Shown: positions 8,491-17,440, numbered from the stretch's first letter. The stretch is 64,000 bases of DNA from Paractinoplanes tereljensis (GCF_016862435.1 NZ_BOMY01000001.1:205192-269191), one strand, 5' to 3'. The notes: generated from the letters alone by a model not told the origin. Program-made: numbers and translations.

Positions 8491-9827
8491 ATGGGGGCGG
8501 GCGCCAGGCCACGGCAACAGGCCCGGCGCTGGAGCGGAATTGCCCTGGTGATCGGGGTGATACTCACCGGGTCGCTGGTGTACCGTCCAGCACCGCCCAG
8601 ACCGCCTCGATTCAGCGATTCTGGCGCGGCCAGGGCGTCTCGGCGCTGACGCTGACCCCGCTGGCCGGGTACGACGAGCACTACTACGTCGTCCTCGACC
8701 GGGTCTTCGACGGCGGCGGCACCGTGCTCGGGGTCGACCTGGCGCAGAGTCCGCCGGTGCTGCAGGCGATGCACACCGCCCGGCAGAGCGATCAGATGGC
8801 CATCAGTCCGACCTATCAACTGCTGCGCGACCGCAACATGGCACCGGAACTGCGGCAGAACTCGGTCGCGATCGCCGTGCCGGTCCGGGCCGGGCTCGGC
8901 ACCGACGAACCGGACGCGTTCGCGGGCTGGGTGGTGATGGGCGTACGCGGGCAGGATTTCCTCTCCCAGACGCTGCTCGACCGGGGTCAGGGTGCCGTGC
9001 AGGTCGATCTGGTCGACCCGGCCGGGGCCGGCAAGGTGATCGCCACCGCCCGGCCCGGTCACCGCGCCGCCGACGGCGCCCTGACCCGGAAGCGCGGCAT
9101 CGTGATCGGCCAGCGCCGCTGGCAGGTCACCGTGTGGCCGACCACCGAACTGTTGAACACCACCGACCGCGGGATGAGCGAGCTCAGCGGCATCGCCGGG
9201 ATCGCGCTCACGGCGATGCTCGCGGTCGTTACCGGGGTGCTGGTCGGCAGCCGGAACCGCGCCTTTCACCAGGTCGAGCAGGCCACCGCCGCGCTGCGCC
9301 AGGACATCGAGCGCCGCGAGGCGGTCGAGGCCCAGCTGCACCATCTCGCCTTCCACGACCAGCTGACCGGGCTGGCCAACCGGCAGCTGTTCTACGACCG
9401 GCTCACCCAGGCCGTCGACCGCGGCACGGTCGCCGTGCTCTTCATCGACCTGGACGGCTTCAAAGAGATAAACGACGCCCGCGGCCACCACGCCGGCGAC
9501 ATCGTCCTGATGACGGTGGCCGAGCGGCTGCGGGCCGGCCTGCGGGCCGGCGACACGGTGGCCCGCTTCGGCGGCGACGAGTTCGCCGCCGTCCTGGAGT
9601 CGCTGACCGGCATCGCCGACGCCCGCGCCGCCGCCGAACGGGTGGTGGCCGACATCCAGCAGCCGATCGACATCACCGGCGTCCCGGCCCGGGTGTCGGC
9701 CAGCGTCGGCGTGGCCGTGCACCAGCCGGGCATGTCGGTCGACGACCTGATCCGGGCCGCCGACGCCGCGATGTACGCGGCGAAGGCGGCCGGCAAGAAC
9801 CGCTACCTGCTCGCGAGTACCCGGTAG
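8491..9827 (+). pseudogene. CHASE-GGDEF diguanylate cyclase, N-terminal part frameshifted
   Basis: The C-terminal 180 residues are a complete GGDEF domain: FGGDEF is intact and an RxxD inhibitory site (RAGD) sits five residues before it, so cyclic-di-GMP synthesis looks possible. It is preceded by a membrane helix (IAGIALTAMLAVVTGVLV) and, upstream, by the second half of a CHASE sensor (FWRGQGVSALTLTPL, VVLDRVFDGGGTVLGVDL). That frame has no start codon before 8724. The expected first membrane helix (WSGIALVIGVILTGSLVY, from ATG 8491) lies in another frame and stops soon after. The frame change falls at about 8575-8600, and roughly 60-70 CHASE residues appear to be missing there. A product starting at GTG 8724 or later would keep the GGDEF part but lose the sensor. 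Confidence 0.7.
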
Positions 9828-10987
9828 GACTTGGGCAGCTCGATGGTGATCCACTCGTTGTTGTCGGCGGCGGTGGCCGAGCGGCCGGTGGAGAACGGGA
9901 AGTTGTTGTCGTTGAGGACGGCGATCTTGTTGTCGTCCAGGACGACCACGTCCTCGATGGTCTGGAACGGGAAGGTGAACTGGTCGCCGAAACCACCCAG
10001 GTGGCGCGGGTTGGCGATGTTCATCAGGTCGACGACCAGGGTCTTGTCCAGCACGCCGTCGTGGTTGCGGTCGCGCTTGTCGGCCAGGTAGATGCGCTTG
10101 ACCACGGCGGTGGCGCCCTGGCCGCCGTCCCGCTCGATGACCAGGAAGCGGTTGTCGTCGATCGCGATGGCGTCGCCGATCGCGTTGGCCGGGCTCTCCA
10201 GCTGGTAGATGAAGCGCTTGCCGGTGTACTTCTGGGTGCGCAGGTCGAACTCGTTCAGCCGCAGCCGGCCCGCGACGTCACCGTTGACCGTGCCCTCGAG
10301 CAGGCCATAGAGGTAACGGCCGTCCGGGGAGGCGGCCAGGCCCTCGAAGCCCTTGCTGCTGTTGGTGGTGGCCGGGACGCCGGTGCGGGCCGCCGTCTCC
10401 GGCGCGATCACGCCATCCAGCGCGATCGGCGCGGCCAGCAGCCGGCCGGCCCGGTCGAAGTTCAGCAGGTACGGGCCGAACTCGTCGCCGATCCAGTACG
10501 TGCCGTCGGCGGCCCGGACGATCGACTCGACGTCGAAGTCGGCGCCGGTCAGCACCCGGTCGGGGCGGGTCAGTGCCCACGGCACCTTCCCGGACGGGTC
10601 GGTCAGGTTGATGCCGCCGACCACGTCGACCGTGTTGGTGGCGAAGGCCGGGGTCAGGCGCTGGATGCGGAGCAGGAAGTCGCCCGAGTTGGCCTGGTTG
10701 CCGTACCCGTTGTCGGACAGGACGTCGAACGAGCCGTCCCGGTTCTTGACGATCCCGGAGAAGCCCTGGATCGGCTGGTCGGCGAACGGAACGGCGTACC
10801 CGTTGGTGTTGCCGGTGATCTTGGCGCCCGAGGGCTCGCTGCCCGGCACGAAGGTGCCGGCCGGAAGCGACGCCCAGCCGGTCAGGGTGGGGGTGGTGAC
10901 CCGGTCGTGGCCGCCGGCCACCGCGCCGGTGCCGCCCAGGGCGAGGGAGAGGGTAAGGACGCCCGCGACGGCGGGAAGCTTCATCAT
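9803..10987 (-). CDS. secreted phytase-like/esterase-like beta-propeller protein
   Basis: 394 residues with a clear signal peptide (hydrophobic residues 5-20, cleavage near AVAGG). The mature part matches the esterase-like-activity-of-phytase family: GFSGIVKNRDGSFDVLSDNGYG, DVESIVRAADGTYWIGDEFGPYLL and SKGFEGLAASPDGRYLY are family landmarks, spaced as propeller blades. A calcium-type loop (DRNHDGVLD) is near residue 305. It probably hydrolyses phosphate or carboxylic esters outside the cell. ATG 10987 and 10984 are both possible; neither has a good Shine-Dalgarno. Its 3' end overlaps the end of the GGDEF gene by 25 bases, convergently. Confidence 0.85.
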   Translation of the reverse strand: MMKLPAVAGVLTLSLALGGTGAVAGGHDRVTTPTLTGWASLPAGTFVPGSEPSGAKITGNTNGYAVPFADQPIQGFSGIVKNRDGSFDVLSDNGYGNQANSGDFLLRIQRLTPAFATNTVDVVGGINLTDPSGKVPWALTRPDRVLTGADFDVESIVRAADGTYWIGDEFGPYLLNFDRAGRLLAAPIALDGVIAPETAARTGVPATTNSSKGFEGLAASPDGRYLYGLLEGTVNGDVAGRLRLNEFDLRTQKYTGKRFIYQLESPANAIGDAIAIDDNRFLVIERDGGQGATAVVKRIYLADKRDRNHDGVLDKTLVVDLMNIANPRHLGGFGDQFTFPFQTIEDVVVLDDNKIAVLNDNNFPFSTGRSATAADNNEWITIELPKSYRVLASR

Positions 10988-11029
10988 GTGCGCCGAGGCT
11001 AGGGATCTTGGGTGACCACAGCGGAAACA

Positions 11030-11054
11030 GCCCGGGTCCGCAGTGGACCCGGGC
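11030..11054 (-). terminator. GC-rich hairpin after the DHA2 exporter
   Basis: GCCCGGGTCC and GGACCCGGGC form a perfect 10-bp stem around a 5-base loop, ten bases beyond the stop at 11064. There is only a short T-rich stretch (TGTTT) after it on the minus strand, so it is terminator-like rather than certain. Confidence 0.6.
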
Positions 11055-11063
11055 CGTGTCCGG

Positions 11064-12533
11064 TCAGGAAGCCAGAACCGGTTCCTTGATGACCACCGGG
11101 GCCGGGCGCACCAGCAGGAAGACCGCGAGCGCGCCGAGCAGGCCGACCGCTCCCCCGATGTAGAAGCCGGCGTCCAGCCCGGCCGCCGCGGCCGCCCGGA
11201 TGACGTGCTCCGGGAACGCGCCGGCCAGCCGACCGGCCTGGCCGCCGGCCACCGCGTGCGCCGCCTCCGTGCTGCCGCCCAGGTGAGCGGCCGCCCGGGA
11301 GGCGAAGACCGTGCCCAGGATGGCGATGCCGATCGCGTAACCGAGCTGCCGCGCGGTGGTCAGCGAACCCGCCGCCATGCCGCCGCGGTGATGCGGGACC
11401 GCGCCCATCGCCGACGACGCCAGGGCAGGCATCACCAGGCCCACGCCGAGGCCAACGATCGCGTACCCGGCGATCAGGGCCGGCCAGCTCGAGTCGGCGG
11501 TGATCAGGAAGCCGCTGAGCAGGCTGCCCAGGCCGATCAGGAGCATGCCGCCGCCGACCACCAGGCGCGGGGACTGCCCGTGCAGGCGGGCGCCGGCGAA
11601 GCCGGACGCCAGGACCGAACAGATCGAGACCGGCAGGCCGGTGAGACCGGCCTGCAACGGCGACAGGCCGATCACCGATTGAAGCCAGATCGAGGTGTAC
11701 GTGAACGCGGCGAACGCGGCGAAGTTGACCAGCAGACCGGCCGTGAGGATGCCGCTGAACGAGCGGTTGCGCAGCAGGGCCAGGTCGAACATCGGGTTCT
11801 GGCCGAACCGCTCGATGAGCGCGAACGCGGCCAGCGCCACCCCGCTGACGATCAGCAGACCCCAGGTCTTCGGCGACGCCCAACCCTCGTCGTTGGCGCG
11901 GATCACGGCGTAGGTGAGAGTGCCGGCCGCCACGGTGAACGAGACCGTGCCCCACAGGTCGAAGCTGCCCGGGCGGCGGGCGCCGTCGGCACGCAGCGTG
12001 GTGACACACATGATCACCGCGGCGACGCAGATCGGCAGGTTCACCAGGAAGATCCAGCGCCAGCTGAACGCCTCGGTGAGCAGGCCGCCGAGGATCGGGC
12101 CGATCGCGGTCGCGGCACCCGAGACGCCACCCCACACGCCGTACGCGACACCCCGATCGCGGCCCTCGTAGGAGCTGTTGAGCAGGGCGAACGTGGTGGT
12201 GAACATGGCCGCGGCACCGGCGCCCTGGATCACCCGGGCGGTCACCAGCAGGGCCGGGTCGGCGGCCAGGCCGCAGGCCAGCGACGCCACCGCGAACAGG
12301 ATCAGGCCGCCGATGTAGAAGCGGCGATGCCCGTACATGTCGCTGAGCGCGCCGGCGCCGAGCAGCAGCACCCCGAGGGACAGGGCGTAGCCGTCGACCA
12401 CCCACTGCAGGGAGCTGAACGACGTGCTCAGGTCGTTGGCCATCGGGGGCAGCGCCACGTTCACGATGGTCACGTCGATGAGCAGCATGAAGGTGCCGAG
12501 ACAGACGGTCACCAGCGGCCACCATTTACGCAT
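11064..12533 (-). CDS. MFS drug exporter, DHA2 family (14 helices)
   Basis: 489 residues with hydrophobic spans along its length, as in EmrB/QacA-type proton-driven exporters. Motif D1 in the first helix (LIDVTIVNVALP), motif A in the 2-3 loop (GALSDMYGHRRF) and motif C (GAATAIGPILGG) are all present. The start is ATG 12533 with GAGAGGAAG upstream. The 140-bp upstream gap contains TATAAG on the minus strand, a possible -10 box. No regulator gene is adjacent. Substrate unknown; such exporters usually handle hydrophobic or cationic compounds or the producer's own metabolites. Confidence 0.92.
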   Translation of the reverse strand: MRKWWPLVTVCLGTFMLLIDVTIVNVALPPMANDLSTSFSSLQWVVDGYALSLGVLLLGAGALSDMYGHRRFYIGGLILFAVASLACGLAADPALLVTARVIQGAGAAAMFTTTFALLNSSYEGRDRGVAYGVWGGVSGAATAIGPILGGLLTEAFSWRWIFLVNLPICVAAVIMCVTTLRADGARRPGSFDLWGTVSFTVAAGTLTYAVIRANDEGWASPKTWGLLIVSGVALAAFALIERFGQNPMFDLALLRNRSFSGILTAGLLVNFAAFAAFTYTSIWLQSVIGLSPLQAGLTGLPVSICSVLASGFAGARLHGQSPRLVVGGGMLLIGLGSLLSGFLITADSSWPALIAGYAIVGLGVGLVMPALASSAMGAVPHHRGGMAAGSLTTARQLGYAIGIAILGTVFASRAAAHLGGSTEAAHAVAGGQAGRLAGAFPEHVIRAAAAAGLDAGFYIGGAVGLLGALAVFLLVRPAPVVIKEPVLAS

Positions 12534-12673
12534 GGGGGTTCTTCCTCTCTTGGTTTCGCCCCCTACGATCGGCCGTTGCTTGTCCTATCACCCAGCCGAG
12601 CTCTTATATTTGCCGCTTTCCGCCACCGTTTCTGCTGGTCGGACAAGATCCGTCGCTGCACGCGTAGAAGAAC

Positions 12674-13432
12674 TCAAGAACCGCCATCGACGAACCAGCC
12701 GTCGGTCAACACCGGCACGACCTGGCTCGCGCCGACCGCCGCGGCCACCGCGACATCGCCGGAAAACCCAAAAGCCCGCAGCTCACGGCCGCTGACCGAC
12801 TCGCGCAGGGCGTCGCTGAGGCCGGCTGAGATGCCGCGGTACGCCCATAGCGCCGCCTCCGCCTCCGGGGAGAAACCGTCGCCCGTCAGCCCGTCGATGA
12901 ACGCCCCGGCCCCCCACAGATCCTCCACCGCCGGTCGCAACGAGCCGTCCGGCCAGCGCTCGCCGGACGCCACCACCCCGATCGGACGGTCCCCGGCCCG
13001 CTCCCGCACCCACGCCGCCGCGGCGGCCGCGTTGCGCAGCGACACCCCGATCACGGTCACCCCGGCGTCAGCGAGCCGGACCGAGATGGCCGAGCCGTTC
13101 GGCGACGGCAGCACCAGCCGGTCGATGCCCTCGGCCCGCAGGTCGGCGTGCAGGATGCTCTCCGGCGACAGGGTGATCTGGCCGGGGCCGGTCTGGTTGC
13201 GCAGCACCGCCAGCATCGCGCCGTGCCGGCGGGCCACGTCAACGGCCGAGTCGTCGCGCCAGCGGTAGGGCAGCACGCTCAGGCCCTGCTCGACCGCGAC
13301 GGTCAGGGTCGTGGTGAACGACAGCACGTCGACCACCGCGACGAACGCGGCCCCGGACGCCACCACATCGGCCCCGACCGGCCCCCAGTCGAAACGGACG
13401 CGATAACCACCCTGACCGTCCGCCAGAGTCAT
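12674..13432 (-). CDS. ComB-like 2-phosphosulfolactate phosphatase family protein
   Basis: 252 residues with the ComB fold signatures: FVAVVDVLSFTTTLTVAVEQG near residue 30, LVLPSPNGSAIS near residue 110, and VIGVSLRNAAAAAAWV with VVASGERWPDGSLRPAVEDLWGAG in the second half. Characterised ComB enzymes from archaea act in coenzyme M synthesis and carry DVLRATTT where this protein has DVLSFTTT. Actinomycetes do not make coenzyme M, so the true substrate is probably different. The 45-bp gap to the D-serine-deaminase-like gene upstream on the same strand suggests shared transcription. Confidence 0.8.
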   Translation of the reverse strand: MTLADGQGGYRVRFDWGPVGADVVASGAAFVAVVDVLSFTTTLTVAVEQGLSVLPYRWRDDSAVDVARRHGAMLAVLRNQTGPGQITLSPESILHADLRAEGIDRLVLPSPNGSAISVRLADAGVTVIGVSLRNAAAAAAWVRERAGDRPIGVVASGERWPDGSLRPAVEDLWGAGAFIDGLTGDGFSPEAEAALWAYRGISAGLSDALRESVSGRELRAFGFSGDVAVAAAVGASQVVPVLTDGWFVDGGS

Positions 13433-13477
13433 CGGACCCAGCCCACCTTATTGACCATCACCAATGCAGTGTGCCAG

Positions 13478-14662
13478 TCAGAGGTACGTCTGGAGTACGT
13501 CCACCACCCGATGGTCATCGTCGACGACCGGGATGTAGCGCCACTTGTCGAACGCCGTGCACGGGTGCGAGATGCCGAACCGGATCAGGTCGCCCGGCCG
13601 CAGGCCCTCGCCCTCCACATAGGTGTGGTGGTCGTTCAGCTTGGCCACCGACAGGCCCTCGGCCGGGTGGGTGGTGCCGTCCCGGCGGATTTCCAGCGGC
13701 ACCGGCAGGCCCTCGTCGAACGGGGCGTCCCGCTTGCCCATGCCGGCGATCGCCAGCCCCTTCTCCGGGACGGACAGCACCTGCGCCCAGATCTCCAGCG
13801 CGGCGGTCAGCGGCCCTTCCTCGGGGACGCGCCGGAACGGCGTACGTTCGGAATAGAAACCGTCGTCATGCGTGACCGACGCGCCCGAGCGCAGGATCAG
13901 GCGGACGTCGCGCGGCAGCGCGGCGAGCCGGGCCACCACCCGGTCGAACCAGGCGCTCCCGCCGGCCGACACCCGCGCACCGGCCGGCCAGAGGCCGGCC
14001 GCCGTCAGCCGCCCGACCCCGGCCACCAGCAGATCGAGGAAGTCGTCGACCTCCTGCTCGGTCTTCAACTGACCCTCGTACGCCGTGACGCCCGCGAACT
14101 CCAGGTTGCCGGCGTCGCTGATCGCCCGTGCCACCGTTTCGAGCTCCTCGAGGTTGCGGACCCCGGTGCGGCCGCCCGCGTGCCCCAGCTCGGCGAACAC
14201 CCGCAGCCGGCCACCCGCCGCGGCCGCCGCGCCGACTCCCGCCGCCGAGTCGGCCTGGAACCAGATGTCGTCCTGAGTGGCCAGCCAGGACAGCGCGGTC
14301 GGGTCGAGAACCTCGTTGGCGATCTGGATCCGGTCGACGCCGAGGCGCCGCAGCACCAGCGCTTGGCTGGGGGTGGCCACCGTCATGCCCCAGGCGCCCG
14401 CCGCGAACTGGGCGGCGAGCAGGCCCGGGGCCATCGTCGTCTTGGCGTGCGGGGCGAAGTCGAGATCGTGGCGGGCGCAGTAGGCGGCCATGATGGCGAT
14501 GTTGGCCTCGGCGGCCGCCTGGCGCAGGGTCAGCACCGGCCAGGTGAAACCGCCGCCGAACAGGCTCGGTTTGTCGCGGGCGTAATCGCTCGCCGACCGT
14601 TCCCCGTCCGGCAGGAAGAAACCCTTGCTGCGCCAGTCGACCCGCGGCTCCGGAACGTCCAC
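13478..14662 (-). CDS. PLP-dependent amino-acid deaminase/aldolase (D-serine dehydratase-like)
   Basis: 394 residues of the fold type III alanine-racemase/D-serine-dehydratase family. The PLP lysine is in FAPHAKTTM (about residue 73). The C-terminal domain has the DHHTYVEGEGLRPGD and SHPCTAF pair, matching the His and Cys metal-binding residues of the Zn-dependent D-serine dehydratases and D-threonine aldolases. It probably cleaves or deaminates a D-hydroxy-amino acid; which one cannot be told. GTG 14662 has GGGAGG about 10 bases upstream and lies four bases after the hemerythrin stop, so it is in an operon with that gene. Confidence 0.85.
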   Translation of the reverse strand: MDVPEPRVDWRSKGFFLPDGERSASDYARDKPSLFGGGFTWPVLTLRQAAAEANIAIMAAYCARHDLDFAPHAKTTMAPGLLAAQFAAGAWGMTVATPSQALVLRRLGVDRIQIANEVLDPTALSWLATQDDIWFQADSAAGVGAAAAAGGRLRVFAELGHAGGRTGVRNLEELETVARAISDAGNLEFAGVTAYEGQLKTEQEVDDFLDLLVAGVGRLTAAGLWPAGARVSAGGSAWFDRVVARLAALPRDVRLILRSGASVTHDDGFYSERTPFRRVPEEGPLTAALEIWAQVLSVPEKGLAIAGMGKRDAPFDEGLPVPLEIRRDGTTHPAEGLSVAKLNDHHTYVEGEGLRPGDLIRFGISHPCTAFDKWRYIPVVDDDHRVVDVLQTYL

Positions 14663-14666
14663 GCCC

Positions 14667-15053
14667 TTACCTCCCGACCTCGTTCAACACCTCTACCAGG
14701 CGTTTCTCCTCGCCGCGGAAGTGGGTTTCCATCACCGCGGCGAGGGCGCTCAACGCCTCGGGATCATCCTGCCGCACACCCCTGACAAGTCCGGAGATGA
14801 TCGCGTGGTCCTGGCGCAACTGGGCGAGGAAGCCACGAAGCTCCGGATGCCGGGCGGCGAGCAGCGGGAAAACGTTGGCGTCCTCGTCGGTGTGGTGCTC
14901 GGTGAGGGCGTCGCAGAAGGCCAGGCAGTGGGTGGCGAGCTCGGCGCCGGGGTAGATGCCGTCGCGGAGGTCTTCGAGCATGTCGCGCAGACGGGCGTGG
15001 GTGAGGATCAGCTGGGTGCCGTAGGCGGTCAGGCGTTCGTATTCGTCAGTCAC
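14667..15053 (-). CDS. hemerythrin HHE-domain protein
   Basis: 128 residues, a single four-helix HHE bundle. Candidate iron ligands are spaced as in the family: H19 (LTHARL), H42 (ATHC), HHTDED in the middle, DHAII, and HFRGEE near the end. It could bind oxygen, NO or sense iron/redox state in the cytoplasm. GTG 15053 overlaps the stop of the quinone-oxidoreductase gene (GTGA), so it belongs to that gene's operon and probably to the same TetR-controlled unit. Confidence 0.88.
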   Translation of the reverse strand: MTDEYERLTAYGTQLILTHARLRDMLEDLRDGIYPGAELATHCLAFCDALTEHHTDEDANVFPLLAARHPELRGFLAQLRQDHAIISGLVRGVRQDDPEALSALAAVMETHFRGEEKRLVEVLNEVGR

Positions 15054-15999
15054 TGTCCTCGCATCGTAACGACGAGGCGGCGGCCGTGCAGGTCCGTCCG
15101 CGTCCAGGCCGTTTCGATGTCGCTGAGCCTCGCCTCCTCGATGTCGAAGGTCAGCTCGCCGCTCTGCGTCCAGCTCACCACCTGCGCGTACGACTCGGCC
15201 ATGCCGCCACCGTCGAGGCCGCGCGCGGCGCCGTAGATCTCGACGCCGGAGGTGCGCAGCGCGGCGGCGGGCACGGTCAGCTCGGCGCCGGCCGACTCGC
15301 CGATCTGCACGAGCCGGGTCGGTTCGGCGAACGAGAACCCGGCCGGGACCAGGGACCGCAGCAGCACCTCGGTGGGACGCCCCCAGAGGAAGTCGACCAC
15401 CACGTCGTACGCCTCCTGTTGGTAGGCCTTGGAAAGGTCTTCGTCGTTGACCGCGGTGTTGATGACCGCGTCGGCACCGACCTCGGCCAGTCGCGCGTCG
15501 TCGCGGCCGGTCGCGACGACCCGGCCGGCGCCCAGCAGCCGGGCGATCTTGACCGCCAGCCGGCCGGCGACGCCGGTGGCCCCCTGCACCAGGACCGTCT
15601 CGCCCGGCTGCAGACCGGCCGCGGTCTTCATCGCCATGCCGGTATCGCGGTCGGCAGCACGGTCGCGATCGCCGGGTCGATGCCGTCCGGGATCGGGCCG
15701 TAGTGACCCTCGGTCACGACCGTGCGCTCGGCGAGCGCTCCGTAGGGCGGACGCGGGTTGCCGAAGCCGACCACCCGGCCGTCCGGCAGCCGCCCGATGC
15801 CGTCGAAGCAGGGGATGGCCGGCAGCGCCGGCATCATCGCCCGGCTCGCGTAGTGGGTGCCGGCGCTGACCGCCTTGTCGACGTTCTCCACCGCGGTCGC
15901 CAGCACCTCGATGATCACCTCGCCGTCGCCGGCCACCGGATCGGGAAAGTCTTGGTAACGAGGAACTCCGCCGCGCTCGTGCAGGACTGCTGCTTTCAT
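15050..15999 (-). pseudogene. quinone oxidoreductase/MDR-family dehydrogenase, single-base frameshift
   Basis: The two halves of a zinc-free medium-chain dehydrogenase lie in different frames. The N-terminal half (ATG 15999: MKAAVLHERGG, CFDGIGRLPDGR) runs to ATVLPTAIPAWR and stops. The C-terminal half (MKTAAGLQPGETVLVQGATG, the NADPH Rossmann fold) runs from about 15640 to 15050. Adding one G to the CCGG run at 15639-15642 restores LPTAIPGMAMKTAAGL, a normal family junction, giving about 316 residues. So this is either a recent inactivating deletion or a sequencing error. It is divergent from tetR at 16062, with operators between, and overlaps the hemerythrin start. Confidence 0.8.
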
Positions 16000-16018
16000 C
16001 TGAGCCGCTCCCGTTTCT

Positions 16019-16052
16019 CTAACAGTGTTAGGGGACTCTAACACTGATAGAG
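16019..16052. promoter_or_regulatory. two palindromic TetR-type operators
   Basis: CTAAC-AGT-GTTAG at 16019-16031 and CTCTA-ACACTGA-TAGAG at 16036-16052 are both dyads, sharing the core CTAACASTGWTAG (the second core at 16038-16050), centred 19 bp apart. They lie in the 62-bp gap between the divergent oxidoreductase (15999) and tetR (16062), as expected for a repressor that controls both genes. Confidence 0.75.
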
Positions 16053-16061
16053 TCCCTGGTC

Positions 16062-16658
16062 ATGCCCCTGGACCGGAAGCAGATCGTCGACGAGGCGATG
16101 GCCCTGCTGGACGCCGAGGGCCTGGAGAACGTCACGCTGCGCAAACTCGCCGCCCGCTTGGGCGTGCAGGCCCCGACGCTGTACTGGCATCTGCCGAACA
16201 AGGCGGCCCTGATCACGGCGATCGCCGAGGAGGTGCTGACGCCGTCCCCCGCGGTGCCCCTGGTTCCCGGGGAACGCTGGCAGGACTGGCTGATCACGCT
16301 GGCCGAGCGCTTACGCACAGCGTTATTGGCCCACCCCGACGGCGCCCGCGTGGTGTCGATAGCCCAGCTGTCGCAGAACATGGCCGCCGTGTCCGAACTG
16401 GCCATGAAGACCCTGGTCGAGCAGGGCTTGTCGCTGCACCGAGCCCGGGTGACGGTGCTGACGGTGGAACGCTTCACGATCGGTTACGCCCTGGAGGAAC
16501 AGGCCCCCCGGCCCGACCCGAAGGACTTCGACCTGGCCGCCTTCACCGAGGCCTACCCCACGGTGATAGCCGGCATCACCGAGTACTTCACCCCCGGCCG
16601 AACCGCCGCCGACCTGTTCCACGAGTGCGTAACCCTGGTGGTCGAAGGCCCCGGTTAG
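16062..16658 (+). CDS. TetR-family repressor (TetR_C class)
   Basis: 198 residues. The N-terminal HTH is clear (VTLRKLAARLGVQAPTLYWH, about residues 25-44, with the LYWHLPNK recognition helix end typical of the tetracycline-repressor class). The remainder is the helical ligand-binding and dimerisation domain. It is divergent from the oxidoreductase-hemerythrin-deaminase operon with two operator dyads in between, so it most likely represses that operon and itself. The ligand is unknown, but a quinone or electrophile would fit the first target (inference). Confidence 0.88.
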   Translation: MPLDRKQIVDEAMALLDAEGLENVTLRKLAARLGVQAPTLYWHLPNKAALITAIAEEVLTPSPAVPLVPGERWQDWLITLAERLRTALLAHPDGARVVSIAQLSQNMAAVSELAMKTLVEQGLSLHRARVTVLTVERFTIGYALEEQAPRPDPKDFDLAAFTEAYPTVIAGITEYFTPGRTAADLFHECVTLVVEGPG

Positions 16659-16671
16659 CCCGCGCTGTTTC

Positions 16672-16702
16672 TAACGGTCGTTTCAGGTTCGCTCGGTATG
16701 AA
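16672..16702 (+). promoter_or_regulatory. 31-bp conserved upstream element, copy 1 (LuxR gene)
   Basis: Begins TAACGGTCGTTTCAG and ends TTCGCTCGGTATGAA. It matches 26 of 31 bases of the element at 18721-18751 upstream of the MMPL gene, all five differences being transitions. It ends 40 bases before the GTG at 16742. TATGAA at 16697-16702 could be a -10 box, so the element may be a promoter plus activator site. Confidence 0.65.
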
Positions 16703-16741
16703 CGGGGCGACGCGGGTCTCGACCCTGAAGGGCGGCCATTC

Positions 16742-17440
16742 GTGATTTCTGTGCTCGTGGTGGACGCCCAGCCGCTGCAGCGCCTCGGGTTTCGGGTGCT
16801 GCTGGAGTGCACCCCCGACACCGAGATCGTCGGCGAGGCCGGCAACGGCGCCGAGGCCGTTCGGCAGATCACCCAGCTGCGCCCCGACGTGGTGCTGATG
16901 GACATCCGGATGCCGGGCGTCGACGGGATCGAGGCAACCCGGCGCATCGTCGCGGCCGGTGGGCGTTCGCGGATCCTGGTGCTGACGACGTTCGCCGTGG
17001 AACGGTACGCGTTCGCCGCGCTGCGGGCCGGAGCGAGTGGTTTCCTGCTCAAGGACATCGGCCCGGAGGAGTTGCTCGCCGGCATCCGGGCCGTCGCCGC
17101 CGGCGACGCGGTGATCGCGCCGGCGTTGACTCGGCGGCTGCTCGACGCGTTCGCCGACCGGCTCGACGATGACCTCTGCGGACCCGTGCGGAAGGATCCC
17201 CGGCTGAGCTTCCTGACCCACCGCGAGCACGAGGTCCTCGTCGCCATCGGCGAGGGCCTCACCAACGGCGAGATCGCGCAACGGTTCACGCTGTCGGAGT
17301 CGACGGTGAAGACCCACGTCGGGCGGGTCCTCGCCAAGATCGGCGCACGGGACCGGATCCAGGCGGTCATCCTCGCCTACAACCTGAGACTCACCCGCCC
17401 GGTCCAGCACTTCATCTCGCGCGGGGGGAGACCGTCATGA
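16742..17440 (+). CDS. NarL/LuxR-type response regulator
   Basis: 232 residues: a receiver domain (residues 1-120) with phosphoacceptor D54 (VVLMDIRMPG), acidic VVDAQ near the start, the conserved Thr (LVLTTF) and Lys (LLKDI), then a LuxR HTH at about 165-225 (LTHREHEVLVAIGEGLTNGEIA, STVKTHVGRVLAKI). No histidine kinase gene adjoins it, so it is an orphan here; the kinase at 20944 already has an OmpR partner. The start is GTG 16742. A 31-bp element shared with the MMPL gene lies 40 bases upstream. Its last 29 bases overlap the convergent monooxygenase-like gene. Confidence 0.92.
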   Translation: MISVLVVDAQPLQRLGFRVLLECTPDTEIVGEAGNGAEAVRQITQLRPDVVLMDIRMPGVDGIEATRRIVAAGGRSRILVLTTFAVERYAFAALRAGASGFLLKDIGPEELLAGIRAVAAGDAVIAPALTRRLLDAFADRLDDDLCGPVRKDPRLSFLTHREHEVLVAIGEGLTNGEIAQRFTLSESTVKTHVGRVLAKIGARDRIQAVILAYNLRLTRPVQHFISRGGRPS

